A stretch of 64,000 nt of DNA. It comes from Thereva unica (Eukaryota; Arthropoda; Insecta; Diptera; Therevidae). The stretch's first letter is position 1; each line of letters starts with the position of its first letter. The notes below the pieces were generated by a model, which saw only the letters and a list, made by a program, of their open reading frames with translations, was not told the DNA's origin and ran no database searches. The DNA lies in contig OX465286.1 in the NCBI GenBank assembly GCA_949987705.1, positions 6,673,445 through 6,737,444 on the forward strand, in the 5' to 3' direction. Positions 24,062-36,443 of this stretch are shown one piece after another. Made by a program: the position numbers and the translations under genes.

Positions 24062-26181
24062 ATAAGGTATCGTTGGAAAGGGCTCGCTCCCCCGAGTTCA
24101 GCGCACTTTATTTGGTCCAGAAATTCCAAGGGGTTCGGGAGTTATCCCCTCTTTTGTGATTTCCCCAAGGGGGGCTGCAGAACGCCCATTATCTCGGGAA
24201 ATACTGGTCAGCCCGGGGTGGGATTGAATTCACAGCCTCCCTGGGAGGTCCCTAACAATTTCCCATCCAAAAAAGGGCCACTCCAGAATTTTCCCAAAAC
24301 CGGAAAATTTTCAAAGGGGTACCCCTTTGGATATTTTTGGTCGATTTCACGAAAGTGCTGGGATCCTAATGAATGGGGTATCGTTGGAAAGGGCTCGCTC
24401 CCCCGAGTTCAGCGCACTTTATTTGGTCCAGAAATTTCAAGGGGTTCGGGAGTTATCCCCTCTTTTGTGATTTCCCCAAGGGGGGCTGCAGAACGCCCAT
24501 TATCTCGGGAAATACTGGTCAGCCCGGGGTGGGATTGAATTCACAGCCTCCCTGGGAGGTCCCTAACAATTTCCCATCCAAAAAAGGGCCACTCCAGAAT
24601 TTTCCCAAAACCGGAAAATTTTCAAAGGGGTACCCCTTTGGATATTTTTGGTCGATTTCACGAAAGTGCTGGGATCCTAATGAATGGGGTATCGTTGGAA
24701 AGGGCTCGCTCCCCCGAGTTCAGCGCACTTTATTTGGTCCAGAAATTCCAAGGGGTTCGGGAGTTATCCCCTCTTTTGTGATTTCCCCAAGGGGGGCTGC
24801 AGAACGCCCATTATCTCGGGAAATACTGGTCAGCCCGGGGTGGGATTGAATTCACAGCCTCCCTGGGAGGTCCCTAACAATTTCCCATCCAAAAAAGGGC
24901 CACTCCAGAATTTTCCCAAAACCGGAAAATTTTCAAAGGGGTACCCCTTTGGATATTTTTGGTCGATTTCACGAAAGTGCTGGGATCCTAATGAATGGGG
25001 TATCGTTGGAAAGGGCTCGCTCCCCCGAGTTCAGCGCACTTTATTTGGTCCAGAAATTCCAAGGGGTTCGGGAGTTATCCCCTCTTTTGTGATTTCCCCA
25101 AGGGGGGCTGCAGAACGCCCATTATCTCGGGAAATACTGGTCAGCCCGGGGTGGGATTGAATTCACAGCCTCCCTGGGAGGTCCCTAACAATTTCCCATC
25201 CAAAAAAGGGCCACTCCAGAATTTTCCCAAAACCGGAAAATTTTCAAAGGGGTACCCCTTTGGATATTTTTGGTCGATTTCACGAAAGTGCTGGGATCCT
25301 AATGAATAAGGTATCGTTGGAAAGGGCTCGCTCCCCCGAGTTCAGCGCACTTTATTTGGTCCAGAAATTCCAAGGGGTTCGGGAGTTATCCCCTCTTTTG
25401 TGATTTCCCCAAGGGGGGCTGCAGAACGCCCATTATCTCGGGAAATACTGGTCAGCCCGGGGTGGGATTGAATTCACAGCCTCCCTGGGAGGTCCCTAAC
25501 AATTTCCCATCCAAAAAAGGGCCACTCCAGAATTTTCCCAAAACCGGAAAATTTTCAAAGGGGTACCCCTTTGGATATTTTTGGTCGATTTCACGAAAGT
25601 GCTGGGATCCTAATGAATGGGGTATCGTTGGAAAGGGCTCGCTCCCCCGAGTTCAGCGCACTTTATTTGGTCCAGAAATTTCAAGGGGTTCGGGAGTTAT
25701 CCCCTCTTTTGTGATTTCCCCAAGGGGGGCTGCAGAACGCCCATTATCTCGGAAAATACTGGTCAGCCCGGGGTGGGATTGAATTCACAGCCTCCCTGGG
25801 AGGTCCCTAACAATTTCCCATCCAAAAAAGGGCCACTCCAGAATTTTCCCAAAACCGGAAAATTTTCAAAGGGGTACCCCTTTGGATATTTTTGGTCGAT
25901 TTCACGAAAGTGCTGGGATCCTATCGGATCGGTTGGTAGGGGTTCGGGAGTTATCCCCTCTTTTGTGATTTCCCCAAGGGGGGCTGCAGAACGCCCATTA
26001 TCTTGGGAAATACTGGTCAGCCCGGGGTGGGATTGAATTCACAGCCTCCCTGGGAGGTCCCTAACAATTTCCCATCCAAAAAAGGGCCACTCCAGAATTT
26101 TCCCAAAACCGGAAAATTTTCAAAGGGGTACCCCTTTGGATATTTTTGGTCGATTTCACGAAAGTGTTGGGATCCTAATGA
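24062..26181 (+). repeat. Tetramer duplication, 1,244-bp offset
   Basis: Units 24,062 and 25,306 both have GG to AA at positions 3-4, and the following units 24,373 and 25,617 both have C65T (24,437 and 25,681). Two linked private haplotypes at the same 1,244-bp offset indicate duplication of four monomers. The second copy was then broken at 25.92 kb. Unit 25,617 also has a private G-to-A near 25,753. Confidence 0.85.
25924..25937. other. 57-bp net deletion with 14-bp filler
   Basis: Between position 307 of unit 25,617 and position 68 of the next unit, 71 bp of satellite are replaced by TCGGATCGGTTGGT. The filler is not a straight piece of the monomer, though parts resemble the neighbouring ATCGTTGG. 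The hybrid remnant lacks the CENP-B-box-like motif. It is the only stretch in the window that I cannot read directly as monomer sequence. Confidence 0.9.
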
Positions 26182-27425
26182 ATGGGGTATCGTTGGAAAG
26201 GGCTCGCTCCCCCGAGTTAAGCGCACTTTATTTGGTCCAGAAATTCCAAGGGGTTCGGGAGTTATCCCCTCTTTTGTGATTTCCCCAAGGGGGGCTGCAG
26301 AACGCCCATTATCTTGGGAAATACTGGTCAGCCCGGGGTGGGATTGAATTCACAGCCTCCCTGGGAGGTCCCTAACAATTTCCCATCCAAAAAAGGGCCA
26401 CTCCAGAATTTTCCCAAAACCGGAAAATTTTCAAAGGGGTACCCCTTTGGATATTTTTGGTCGATTTCACGAAAGTGCTGGGATCCTAATGAATGGGGTA
26501 TCGTTGGAAAGGGCTCGCTCCCCCGAGTTCAGCGCACTTTATTTGGTCCAGAAATTCCAAGGGGTTCGGGAGTTATCCCCTCTTTTGTGATTTCCCCAAG
26601 GGGGGCTGCAGAACGCCCATTATCTTGGGAAATACTGGTCAGCCCGGGGTGGGATTGAATTCACAGCCTCCCTGGGAGGTCCCTAACAATTTCCCATCCA
26701 AAAAAGGGCCACTCCAGAATTTTCCCAAAACCGGAAAATTTTCAAAGGGGTACCCCTTTGGATATTTTTGGTCGATTTCACGAAAGTGCTGGGATCCTAA
26801 TGAATGGGGTATCGTTGGAAAGGGCTCGCTCCCCCGAGTTCAGCGCACTTTATTTGGTCCAGAAATTCCAAGGGGTTCGGGAGTTATCCCCTCTTTTGTG
26901 ATTTCCCCAAGGGGGGCTGCAGAACGCCCATTATCTCGGGAAATACTGGTCAGCCCGGGGTGGGATTGAATTCACAGCCTCCCTGGGAGGTCCCTAACAA
27001 TTTCCCATCCAAAAAAGGGCCACTCCAGAATTTTCCCAAAACCGGAAAATTTTCAAAGGGGTACCCCTTTGGATATTTTTGGTCGATTTCACGAAAGTGC
27101 TGGGATCCTAATGAATGGGGTATCGTTGGAAAGGGCTCGCTCCCCCGAGTTCAGCGCACTTTATTTGGTCCAGAAATTCCAAGGGGTTCGGGAGTTATCC
27201 CCTCTTTTGTGATTTCCCCAAGGGGGGCTGCAGAACGCCCATTATCTCGGGAAATACTGGTCAGCCCGGGGTGGGATTGAATTCACAGCCTCCCTGGGAG
27301 GTCCCTAACAATTTCCCATCCAAAAAAGGGCCACTCCAGAATTTTCCCAAAACCGGAAAATTTTCAAAGGGGTACCCCTTTGGATATTTTTGGTCGATTT
27401 CACGAAAGTGCTGGGATCCTAATGA

Positions 27426-30400
27426 ATGGGGTATCGTTGGAAAGGGCTCGCTCCCCCGAGTTCAGCGCACTTTATTTGGTCCAGAAATTCCAAGGGGTTC
27501 AGGAGTTATCCCCTCTTTTGTGATTTCCCCAAGGGGGGCTGCAGAACGCCCATTATCTTGGGAAATACTGGTCAGCCCGGGGTGGGATTGAATTCACAGC
27601 CTCCCTGGGAGGTCCCTAACAATTTCCCATCCAAAAAAGGGCTACTCCAGAATTTTCCCAAAACCGGAAAATTTTCAAAGGGGTACCCCTTTGGATATTT
27701 TTGGTCGATTTCACGAAAGTGTTGGGATCCTAATGAATGGGGTATCGTTGGAAAGGGCTCGCTCCCCCGAGTTCAGCGCACTTTATTTGGTCCAGAAATT
27801 CCAAGGGGTTCGGGAGTTATCCCCTCTTTTGTGATTTCCCCAAGGGGGGCTGCAGAACGCCCATTATCTTGGGAAATACTGGTCAGCCCGGGGTGGGATT
27901 GAATTCACAGCCTCCCTGGGAGGTCCCTAACAATTTCCCATCCAAAAAAGGGCCACTCCAGAATTTTCCCAAAACCGGAAAATTTTCAAAGGGGTACCCC
28001 TTTGGATATTTTTGGTCGATTTCACGAAAGTGCTGGGATCTTAATGAATGGGGTATCGTTGGAAAGGGCTCGCTCCCCCGAGTTCAGCGCACTTTATTTG
28101 GTCCAGAAATTCCAAGGGGTTCGGGAGTTATCCCCTCTTTTGTGATTTCCCCAAGGGGGGCTGCAGAACGCCCATTATCTTGGGAAATACTGGTCAGCCC
28201 GGGGTGGGATTGAATTCACAGCCTCCCTGGGAGGTCCCTAACAATTTCCCATCCAAAAAAGGGCCACTCCAGAATTTTCCCAAAACCGGAAAATTTTCAA
28301 AGGGGTACCCCTTTGGATATTTTTGGTCGATTTCACGAAAGTGCTGGGATCCTAATGAATGGGGTATCGTTGGAAAGGGCTCGCTCCCCCGAGTTCAGCG
28401 CACTTTATTTGGTCCAGAAATTCCAAGGGGTTCGGGAGTTATCCCCTCTTTTGTGATTTCCCCAAGGGGGGCTGCAGAACGCCCATTATCTCGGGAAATA
28501 CTGGTCAGCCCGGGGTGGGATTGAATTCACAGCCTCCCTGGGAGGTCCCTAACAATTTCCCATCCAAAAAAGGGCCACTCCAGAATTTTCCCAAAACCGG
28601 AAAATTTTCAAAGGGGTACCCCTTTGGATATTTTTGGTCGATTTCACGAAAGTGCTGGGATCCTAATGAATGGGGTATCGTTGGAAAGGGCTCGCTCCCC
28701 CGAGTTCAGCGCACTTTATTTGGTCCAGAAATTCCAAGGGGTTCGGGAGTTATCCCCTCTTTTGTGATTTCCCCAAGGGGGGCTGCAGAACGCCCATTAT
28801 CTTGGGAAATACTGGTCAGCCCGGGGTGGGATTGAATTCACAGCCTCCCTGGGAGGTCCCTAACAATTTCCCATCCAAAAAAGGGCCACTCCAGAATTTT
28901 CCCAAAACCGGAAAATTTTCAAAGGGGTACCCCTTTGGATATTTTTGGTCGATTTCACGAAAGTGCTGGGATCTTAATGAATGGGGTATCGTTGGAAAGG
29001 GCTCGCTCCCCCGAGTTCAGCGCACTTTATTTGGTCCAGAAATTCCAAGGGGTTCGGGAGTTATCCCCTCTTTTGTGATTTCCCCAAGGGGGGCTGCAGA
29101 ACGCCCATTATCTTGGGAAATACTGGTCAGCCCGGGGTGGGATTGAATTCACAGCCTCCCTGGGAGGTCCCTAACAATTTCCCATCCAAAAAAGGGCCAC
29201 TCCAGAATTTTCCCAAAACCGGAAAATTTTCAAAGGGGTACCCCTTTGGATATTTTTGGTCGATTTCACGAAAGTGCTGGGATCCTAATGAATGGGGTAT
29301 CGTTGGAAAGGGCTCGCTCCCCCGAGTTCAGCGCACTTTATTTGGTCCAGAAATTCCAAGGGGTTCGGGAGTTATCCCCTCTTTTGTGATTTCCCCAAGG
29401 GGGGCTGCAGAACGCCCATTATCTCGGGAAATACTGGTCAGCCCGGGGTGGGATTGAATTCACAGCCTCCCTGGGAGGTCCCTAACAATTTCCCATCCAA
29501 AAAAGGGCCACTCCAGAATTTTCCCAAAACCGGAAAATTTTCAAAGGGGTACCCCTTTGGATATTTTTGGTCGATTTCACGAAAGTGCTGGGATCCTAAT
29601 GAATGGGGTATCGTTGGAAAGGGCTCGCTCCCCCGAGTTCAGCGCACTTTATTTGGTCCAGAAATTCCAAGGGGTTCGGGAGTTATCCCCTCTTTTGTGA
29701 TTTCCCCAAGGGGGGCTGCAGAACGCCCATTATCTTGGGAAATACTGGTCAGCCCGGGGTGGGATTGAATTCACAGCCTCCCTGGGAGGTCCCTAACAAT
29801 TTCCCATCCAAAAAAGGGCCACTCCAGAATTTTCCCAAAACCGGAAAATTTTCAAAGGGGTACCCCTTTGGATATTTTTGGTCGATTTCACGAAAGTGCT
29901 GGGATCCTAATGAATGGGGTATCGTTGGAAAGGGCTCGCTCCCCCGAGTTCAGCGCACTTTATTTGGTCCAGAAATTCCAAGGGGTTCAGGAGTTATCCC
30001 CTCTTTTGTGATTTCCCCAAGGGGGGCTGCAGAACGCCCATTATCTTGGGAAATACTGGTCAGCCCGGGGTGAGATTGAATTCACAGCCTCCCTGGGAGG
30101 TCCCTAACAATTTCCCATCCAAAAAAGGGCTACTCCAGAATTTTCCCAAAACCGGAAAATTTTCAAAGGGGTACCCCTTTGGATATTTTTGGTCGATTTC
30201 ACGAAAGTGTTGGGATCCTAATGAATGGGGTATCGTTGGAAAGGGCTCGCTCCCCCGAGTTCAGCGCACTTTATTTGGTCCAGAAATTCCAAGGGGTTCG
30301 GGAGTTATCCCCTCTTTTGTGATTTCCCCAAGGGGGGCTGCAGAACGCCCATTATCTTGGGAAATACTGGTCAGCCCGGGGTGGGATTGAATTCACAGCC

Positions 30401-31157
30401 TCCCTGGGAGGTCCCTAACAATTTCCCATCCAAAAAAGGGCCACTCCAGAATTTTCCCAAAACCGGAAAATTTTCAAAGGGGTACCCCTTTGGATATTTT
30501 TGGTCGATTTCACGAAAGTGCTGGGATCTTAATGAATGGGGTATCGTTGGAAAGGGCTCGCTCCCCCGAGTTCAGCGCACTTTATTTGGTCCAGAAATTC
30601 CAAGGGGTTCGGGAGTTATCCCCTCTTTTGTGATTTCCCCAAGGGGGGCTGCAGAACGCCCATTATCTTGGGAAATACTGGTCAGCCCGGGGTGGGATTG
30701 AATTCACAGCCTCCCTGGGAGGTCCCTAACAATTTCCCATCCAAAAAAGGGCCACTCCAGAATTTTCCCAAAACCGGAAAATTTTCAAAGGGGTACCCCT
30801 TTGGATATTTTTGGTCGATTTCACGAAAGTGCTGGGATCCTAATGAATGGGGTATCGTTGGAAAGGGCTCGCTCCCCCGAGTTCAGCGCACTTTATTTGG
30901 TCCAGAAATTCCAAGGGGTTCGGGAGTTATCCCCTCTTTTGTGATTTCCCCAAGGGGGGCTGCAGAACGCCCATTATCTCGGGAAATACTGGTCAGCCCG
31001 GGGTGGGATTGAATTCACAGCCTCCCTGGGAGGTCCCTAACAATTTCCCATCCAAAAAAGGGCCACTCCAGAATTTTCCCAAAACCGGAAAATTTTCAAA
31101 GGGGTACCCCTTTGGATATTTTTGGTCGATTTCACGAAAGTGCTGGGATCCTAATGA
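27426..31157 (+). repeat. Eight-monomer offset duplicate, 2,488 bp
   Basis: Units 27,426 and 29,914 share G76A (27,501 and 29,989), C218T (27,643 and 30,131) and C296T. The next three units in each copy also agree at positions 134 and 305, after which the copies diverge. The second copy has an extra private G-to-A at about 30,073. Confidence 0.8.
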
Positions 31158-34100
31158 ATGGGGTATCGTTGGAAAGGGCTCGCTCCCCCGAGTTCAGCGC
31201 ACTTTATTTGGTCCAGAAATTCCAAGGGGTTCGGGAGTTATCCCCTCTTTTGTGATTTCCCCAAGGGGGGCTGCAGAACGCCCATTATCTTGGGAAATAC
31301 TGGTCAGCCCGGGGTGGGATTGAATTCACAGCCTCCCTGGGAGGTCCCTAACAATTTCCCATCCAAAAAAGGGCCACTCCAGAATTTTCCCAAAACCGGA
31401 AAATTTTCAAAGGGGTACCCCTTTGGATATTTTTGGTCGATTTCACGAAAGTGCTGGGATCCTAATGAATGGGGTATCGTTGGAAAGGGCTCGCTCCCCC
31501 GAGTTCAGCGCACTTTATTTGGTCCAGAAATTCCAAGGGGTTCGGGAGTTATCCCCTCTTTTATGATTTCCCCAAGGGGGGCTGCAGAACGCCCATTATC
31601 TCGGGAAATACTGGTCAGCCCGGGGTGGGATTGAATTCACAGCCTCCCTGGGAGGTCCCTAACAATTTCCCATCCAAAAAAGGGCCACTCCAGAATTTTC
31701 CCAAAACCGGAAAATTTTCAAAGGGGTACCCCTTTGGATATTTTTGGTCGATTTCACGAAAGTGCTGGGATCCTAATGAATGGGGTATCGTTGGAAAGGG
31801 CTCGCTCCCCCGAGTTCAGCGCACTTTATTTGGTCCAGAAATTCCAAGGGGTTCGGGAGTTATCCCCTCTTTTGTGATTTCCCCAAGGGGGGCTGCAGAA
31901 GGCCCATTATCTTGGGAAATACTGGTCAGCCCGGGGTGGGATTGAATTCACAGCCTCCCTGGGAGGTCCCTAACAATTTCCCATCCAAAAAAGGGCCACT
32001 CCAGAATTTTCCCAAAACCGGAAAATTTTCAAAGGGGTACCCCTTTGGATATTTTTGGTCGATTTCACGAAAGTGTTGGGATCCTAATGAATGGGGTATC
32101 GTTGGAAAGGGCTCGCTCCCCCGAGTTCAGCGCACTTTATTTGGTCCAGAAATTCCAAGGGGTTCGGGAGTTATCCCCTCTTTTGTGATTTCCCCAAGGG
32201 GGGCTGCAGAACGCCCATTATCTTGGGAAATACTGGTCAGCCCGGGGTGGGATTGAATTCACAGCCTCCCTGGGAGGTCCCTAACAATTTCCCATCCAAA
32301 AAAGGGCCACTCCAGAATTTTCCCAAAACCGGAAAATTTTCAAAGGGGTACCCCTTTGGATATTTTTGGTCGATTTCACGAAAGTGCTGGGATCTTAATG
32401 AATGGGGTATCGTTGGAAAGGGCTCGCTCCCCCGAGTTCAGCGCACTTTATTTGGTCCAGAAATTCCAAGGGGTTCGGGAGTTATCCCCTCTTTTGTGAT
32501 TTCCCCAAGGGGGGCTGCAGAACGCCCATTATCTTGGGAAATACTGGTCAGCCCGGGGTGGGATTGAATTCACAGCCTCCCTGGGAGGTCCCTAACAATT
32601 TCCCATCCAAAAAAGGGCCACTCCAGAATTTTCCCAAAACCGGAAAATTTTCAAAGGGGTACCCCTTTGGATATTTTTGGTCGATTTCACGAAAGTGCTG
32701 GGATCCTAATGAATGGGGTATCGTTGGAAAGGGCTCGCTCCCCCGAGTTCAGCGCACTTTATTTGGTCCAGAAATTCCAAGGGGTTCGGGAGTTATCCCC
32801 TCTTTTGTGATTTCCCCAAGGGGGGCTGCAGAACGCCCATTATCTCGGGAAATACTGGTCAGCCCGGGGTGGGATTGAATTCACAGCCTCCCTGGGAGGT
32901 CCCTAACAATTTCCCATCCAAAAAAGGGCCACTCCAGAATTTTCCCAAAACCGGAAAATTTTCAAAGGGGTACCCCTTTGGATATTTTTGGTCGATTTCA
33001 CGAAAGTGCTGGGATCCTAATGAATGGGGTATCGTTGGAAAGGGCTCGCTCCCCCGAGTTCAGCGCACTTTATATGGTCCAGAAATTCCAAGGGGTTCGG
33101 GAGTTATCCCCTCTTTTGTGATTTCCCCAAGGGGGGCTGCAGAACGCCCATTATCTTGGGAAATACTGGTCAGCCCGGGGTGGGATTGAATTCACAGCCT
33201 CCCTGGGAGGTCCCTAACAATTTCCCATCCAAAAAAGGGCCACTCCAGAATTTTCCCAAAACCGGAAAATTTTCAAAGGGGTACCCCTTTGGATATTTTT
33301 GGTCGATTTCACGAAAGTGCTGGGATCCTAATGAATGGGGTATCGTTGGAAAGGGCTCGCTCCCCCGAGTTCAGCGCACTTTATTTGGTCCAGAAATTCC
33401 AAGGGTTCGGGAGTTATCCCCTCTTTTATGATTTCCCCAAGGGGGGCTGCAGAACGCCCATTATCTCGGGAAATACTGGTCAGCCCGGGGTGGGATTGAA
33501 TTCACAGCCTCCCTGGGAGGTCCCTAACAATTTCCCATCCAAAAAAGGGCCACTCCAGAATTTTCCCAAAACCGGAAAATTTTCAAAGGGGTACCCCTTT
33601 GGATATTTTTGGTCGATTTCACGAAAGTGCTGGGATCCTAATGAATGGGGTATCGTTGGAAAGGGCTCGCTCCCCCGAGTTCAGCGCACTTTATTTGGTC
33701 CAGAAATTCCAAGGGGTTCGGGAGTTATCCCCTCTTTTGTGATTTCCCCAAGGGGGGCTGCAGAAGGCCCATTATCTTGGGAAATACTGGTCAGCCCGGG
33801 GTGGGATTGAATTCACAGCCTCCCTGGGAGGTCCCTAACAATTTCCCATCCAAAAAAGGGCCACTCCAGAATTTTCCCAAAACCGGAAAATTTTCAAAGG
33901 GGTACCCCTTTGGATATTTTTGGTCGATTTCACGAAAGTGTTGGGATCCTAATGAATGGGGTATCGTTGGAAAGGGCTCGCTCCCCCGAGTTCAGCGCAC
34001 TTTATTTGGTCCAGAAATTCCAAGGGGTTCGGGAGTTATCCCCTCTTTTGTGATTTCCCCAAGGGGGGCTGCAGAACGCCCATTATCTTGGGAAATACTG

Positions 34101-34266
34101 GTCAGCCCGGGGTGGGATTGAATTCACAGCCTCCCTGGGAGGTCCCTAACAATTTCCCATCCAAAAAAGGGCCACTCCAGAATTTTCCCAAAACCGGAAA
34201 ATTTTCAAAGGGGTACCCCTTTGGATATTTTTGGTCGATTTCACGAAAGTGCTGGGATCCTAATGA
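31158..34266 (+). repeat. Six-monomer offset duplicate, 1,865 bp
   Basis: Units 31,469 and 33,335 share G95A (31,563 and 33,428), and the units after them, 31,780 and 33,645, share C122G (31,901 and 33,766) plus C296T. The offset is six monomers minus the single base lost in unit 33,335. Similarity in the 134/305 pattern runs for about three to four monomers. Confidence 0.8.
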
Positions 34267-36443
34267 ATGGGGTATCGTTGGAAAGGGCTCGCTCCCCCGA
34301 GTTCAGCGCACTTTATTTGGTCCAGAAATTCCAAGGGGTTCGGGAGTTATCCCCTCTTTTGTGATTTCCCCAAGGGGGGCTGCAGAACGCCCATTATCTC
34401 GGGAAATACTGGTCAGCCCGGGGTGGGATTGAATTCACAGCCTCCCTGGGAGGTCCCTAACAATTTCCCATCCAAAAAAGGGCCACTCCAGAATTTTCCC
34501 AAAACCGGAAAATTTTCAAAGGGGTACCCCTTTGGATATTTTTGGTCGATTTCACGAAAGTGCTGGGATCCTAATGAATGGGGTATCGTTGGAAAGGGCT
34601 CGCTCCCCCGAGTTCAGCGCACTTTATTTGGTCCAGAAATTCCAAGGGGTTCGGGAGTTATCCCCTCTTTTGTGATTTCCCCAAGGGGGGCTGCAGAACG
34701 CCCATTATCTCGGGAAATACTGGTCAGCCCGGGGTGGGATTGAATTCACAGCCTCCCTGGGAGGTCCCTAACAATTTCCCATCCAAAAAAGGGCCACTCC
34801 AGAATTTTCCCAAAAACGGAAAATTTTCAAAGGGGTACCCCTTTGGATATTTTTGGTCGATTTCACGAAAGTGCTGGGATCCTAATGAATGGGGTATCGT
34901 TGGAAAGGGCTCGCTCCCCCGAGTTCAGCGCACTTTATTTGGTCCAGAAATTCCAAGGGGTTCGGGAGTTATCCCCTCTTTTGTGATTTCCCCAAGGGGG
35001 GCTGCAGAACGCCCATTATCTCGGGAAATACTGGTCAGCCCGGGGTGGGATTGAATTCACAGCCTCCCTGGGAGGTCCCTAACAATTTCCCATCCAAAAA
35101 AGGGCCACTCCAGAATTTTCCCAAAACCGGAAAATTTTCAAAGGGGTACCCCTTTGGATATTTTTGGTCGATTTCACGAAAGTGCTGGGATCCTAATGAA
35201 TGGGGTATCGTTGGAAAGGGCTCGCTCCCCCGAGTTCAGCGCACTTTATTTGGTCCAGAAATTCCAAGGGGTTCGGGAGTTATCCCCTCTTTTGTGATTT
35301 CCCCAAGGGGGGCTGCAGAACGCCCATTATCTTGGGAAATACTGGTCAGCCCGGGGTGGGATTGAATTCACAGCCTCCCTGGGAGGTCCCTAACAATTTC
35401 CCATCCAAAAAAGGGCCACTCCAGAATTTTCCCAAAACCGGAAAATTTTCAAAGGGGTACCCCTTTGGATATTTTTGGTCGATTTCACGAAAGTGCTGGG
35501 ATCCTAATGAATGGGGTATCGTTGGAAAGGGCTCGCTCCCCCGAGTTCAGCGCACTTTATTTGGTCCAGAAATTCCAAGGGGTTCGGGAGTTATCCCCTC
35601 TTTTGTGATTTCCCCAAGGGGGGCTGCAGAACGCCCATTATCTCGGGAAATACTGGTCAGCCCGGGGTGGGATTGAATTCACAGCCTCCCTGGGAGGTCC
35701 CTAACAATTTCCCATCCAAAAAAGGGCCACTCCAGAATTTTCCCAAAACCGGAAAATTTTCAAAGGGGTACCCCTTTGGATATTTTTGGTCGATTTCACG
35801 AAAGTGCTGGGATCCTAATGAATGGGGTATCGTTGGAAAGGGCTCGCTCCCCCGAGTTCAGCGCACTTTATTTGGTCCAGAAATTCCAAGGGGTTCGGGA
35901 GTTATCCCCTCTTTTGTGATTTCCCCAAGGGGGGCTGCAGAACGCCCATTATCTCGGGAAATACTGGTCAGCCCGGGGTGGGATTGAATTCACAGCCTCC
36001 CTGGGAGGTCCCTAACAATTTCCCATCCAAAAAAGGGCCACTCCAGAATTTTCCCAAAACCGGAAAATTTTCAAAGGGGTACCCCTTTGGATATTTTTGG
36101 TCGATTTCACGAAAGTGCTGGGATCCTAATGAATGGGGTATCGTTGGAAAGAGCTCGCTCCCCCGAGTTCAGCGCACTTTATTTGGTCCAGAAATTCCAA
36201 GGGGTTCGGGAGTTATCCCCTCTTTTGTGATTTCCCCAAGGGGGGCTGCAGAACGCCCATTATCTCGGGAAATACTGGTCAGCCCGGGGTGGGATTGAAT
36301 TCACAGCCTCCCTGGGAGGTCCCTAACAATTTCCCATCCAAAAAAGGGCCACTCCAGAATTTTCCCAAAACCGGAAAATTTTCAAAGGGGTACCCCTTTG
36401 GATATTTTTGGTCGATTTCACGAAAGTGCTGGGATCCTAATGA

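Larger units (their letters stand above)
17530..25923 (+). repeat. Subdomain A2: homogeneous C134/C305 monomers
   Basis: Most units here carry C at both 134 and 305, giving a much more uniform stretch than its flanks. Exceptions are the variant dimer at 18,773-19,398 and units 21,887 and 22,196 with T134. Other changes are a 1-bp loss in unit 17,530 near 17,801, a complex indel at 21.83 kb, and two sets of local duplications at 23.1-24.1 and 24.1-26.5 kb. Confidence 0.85.
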
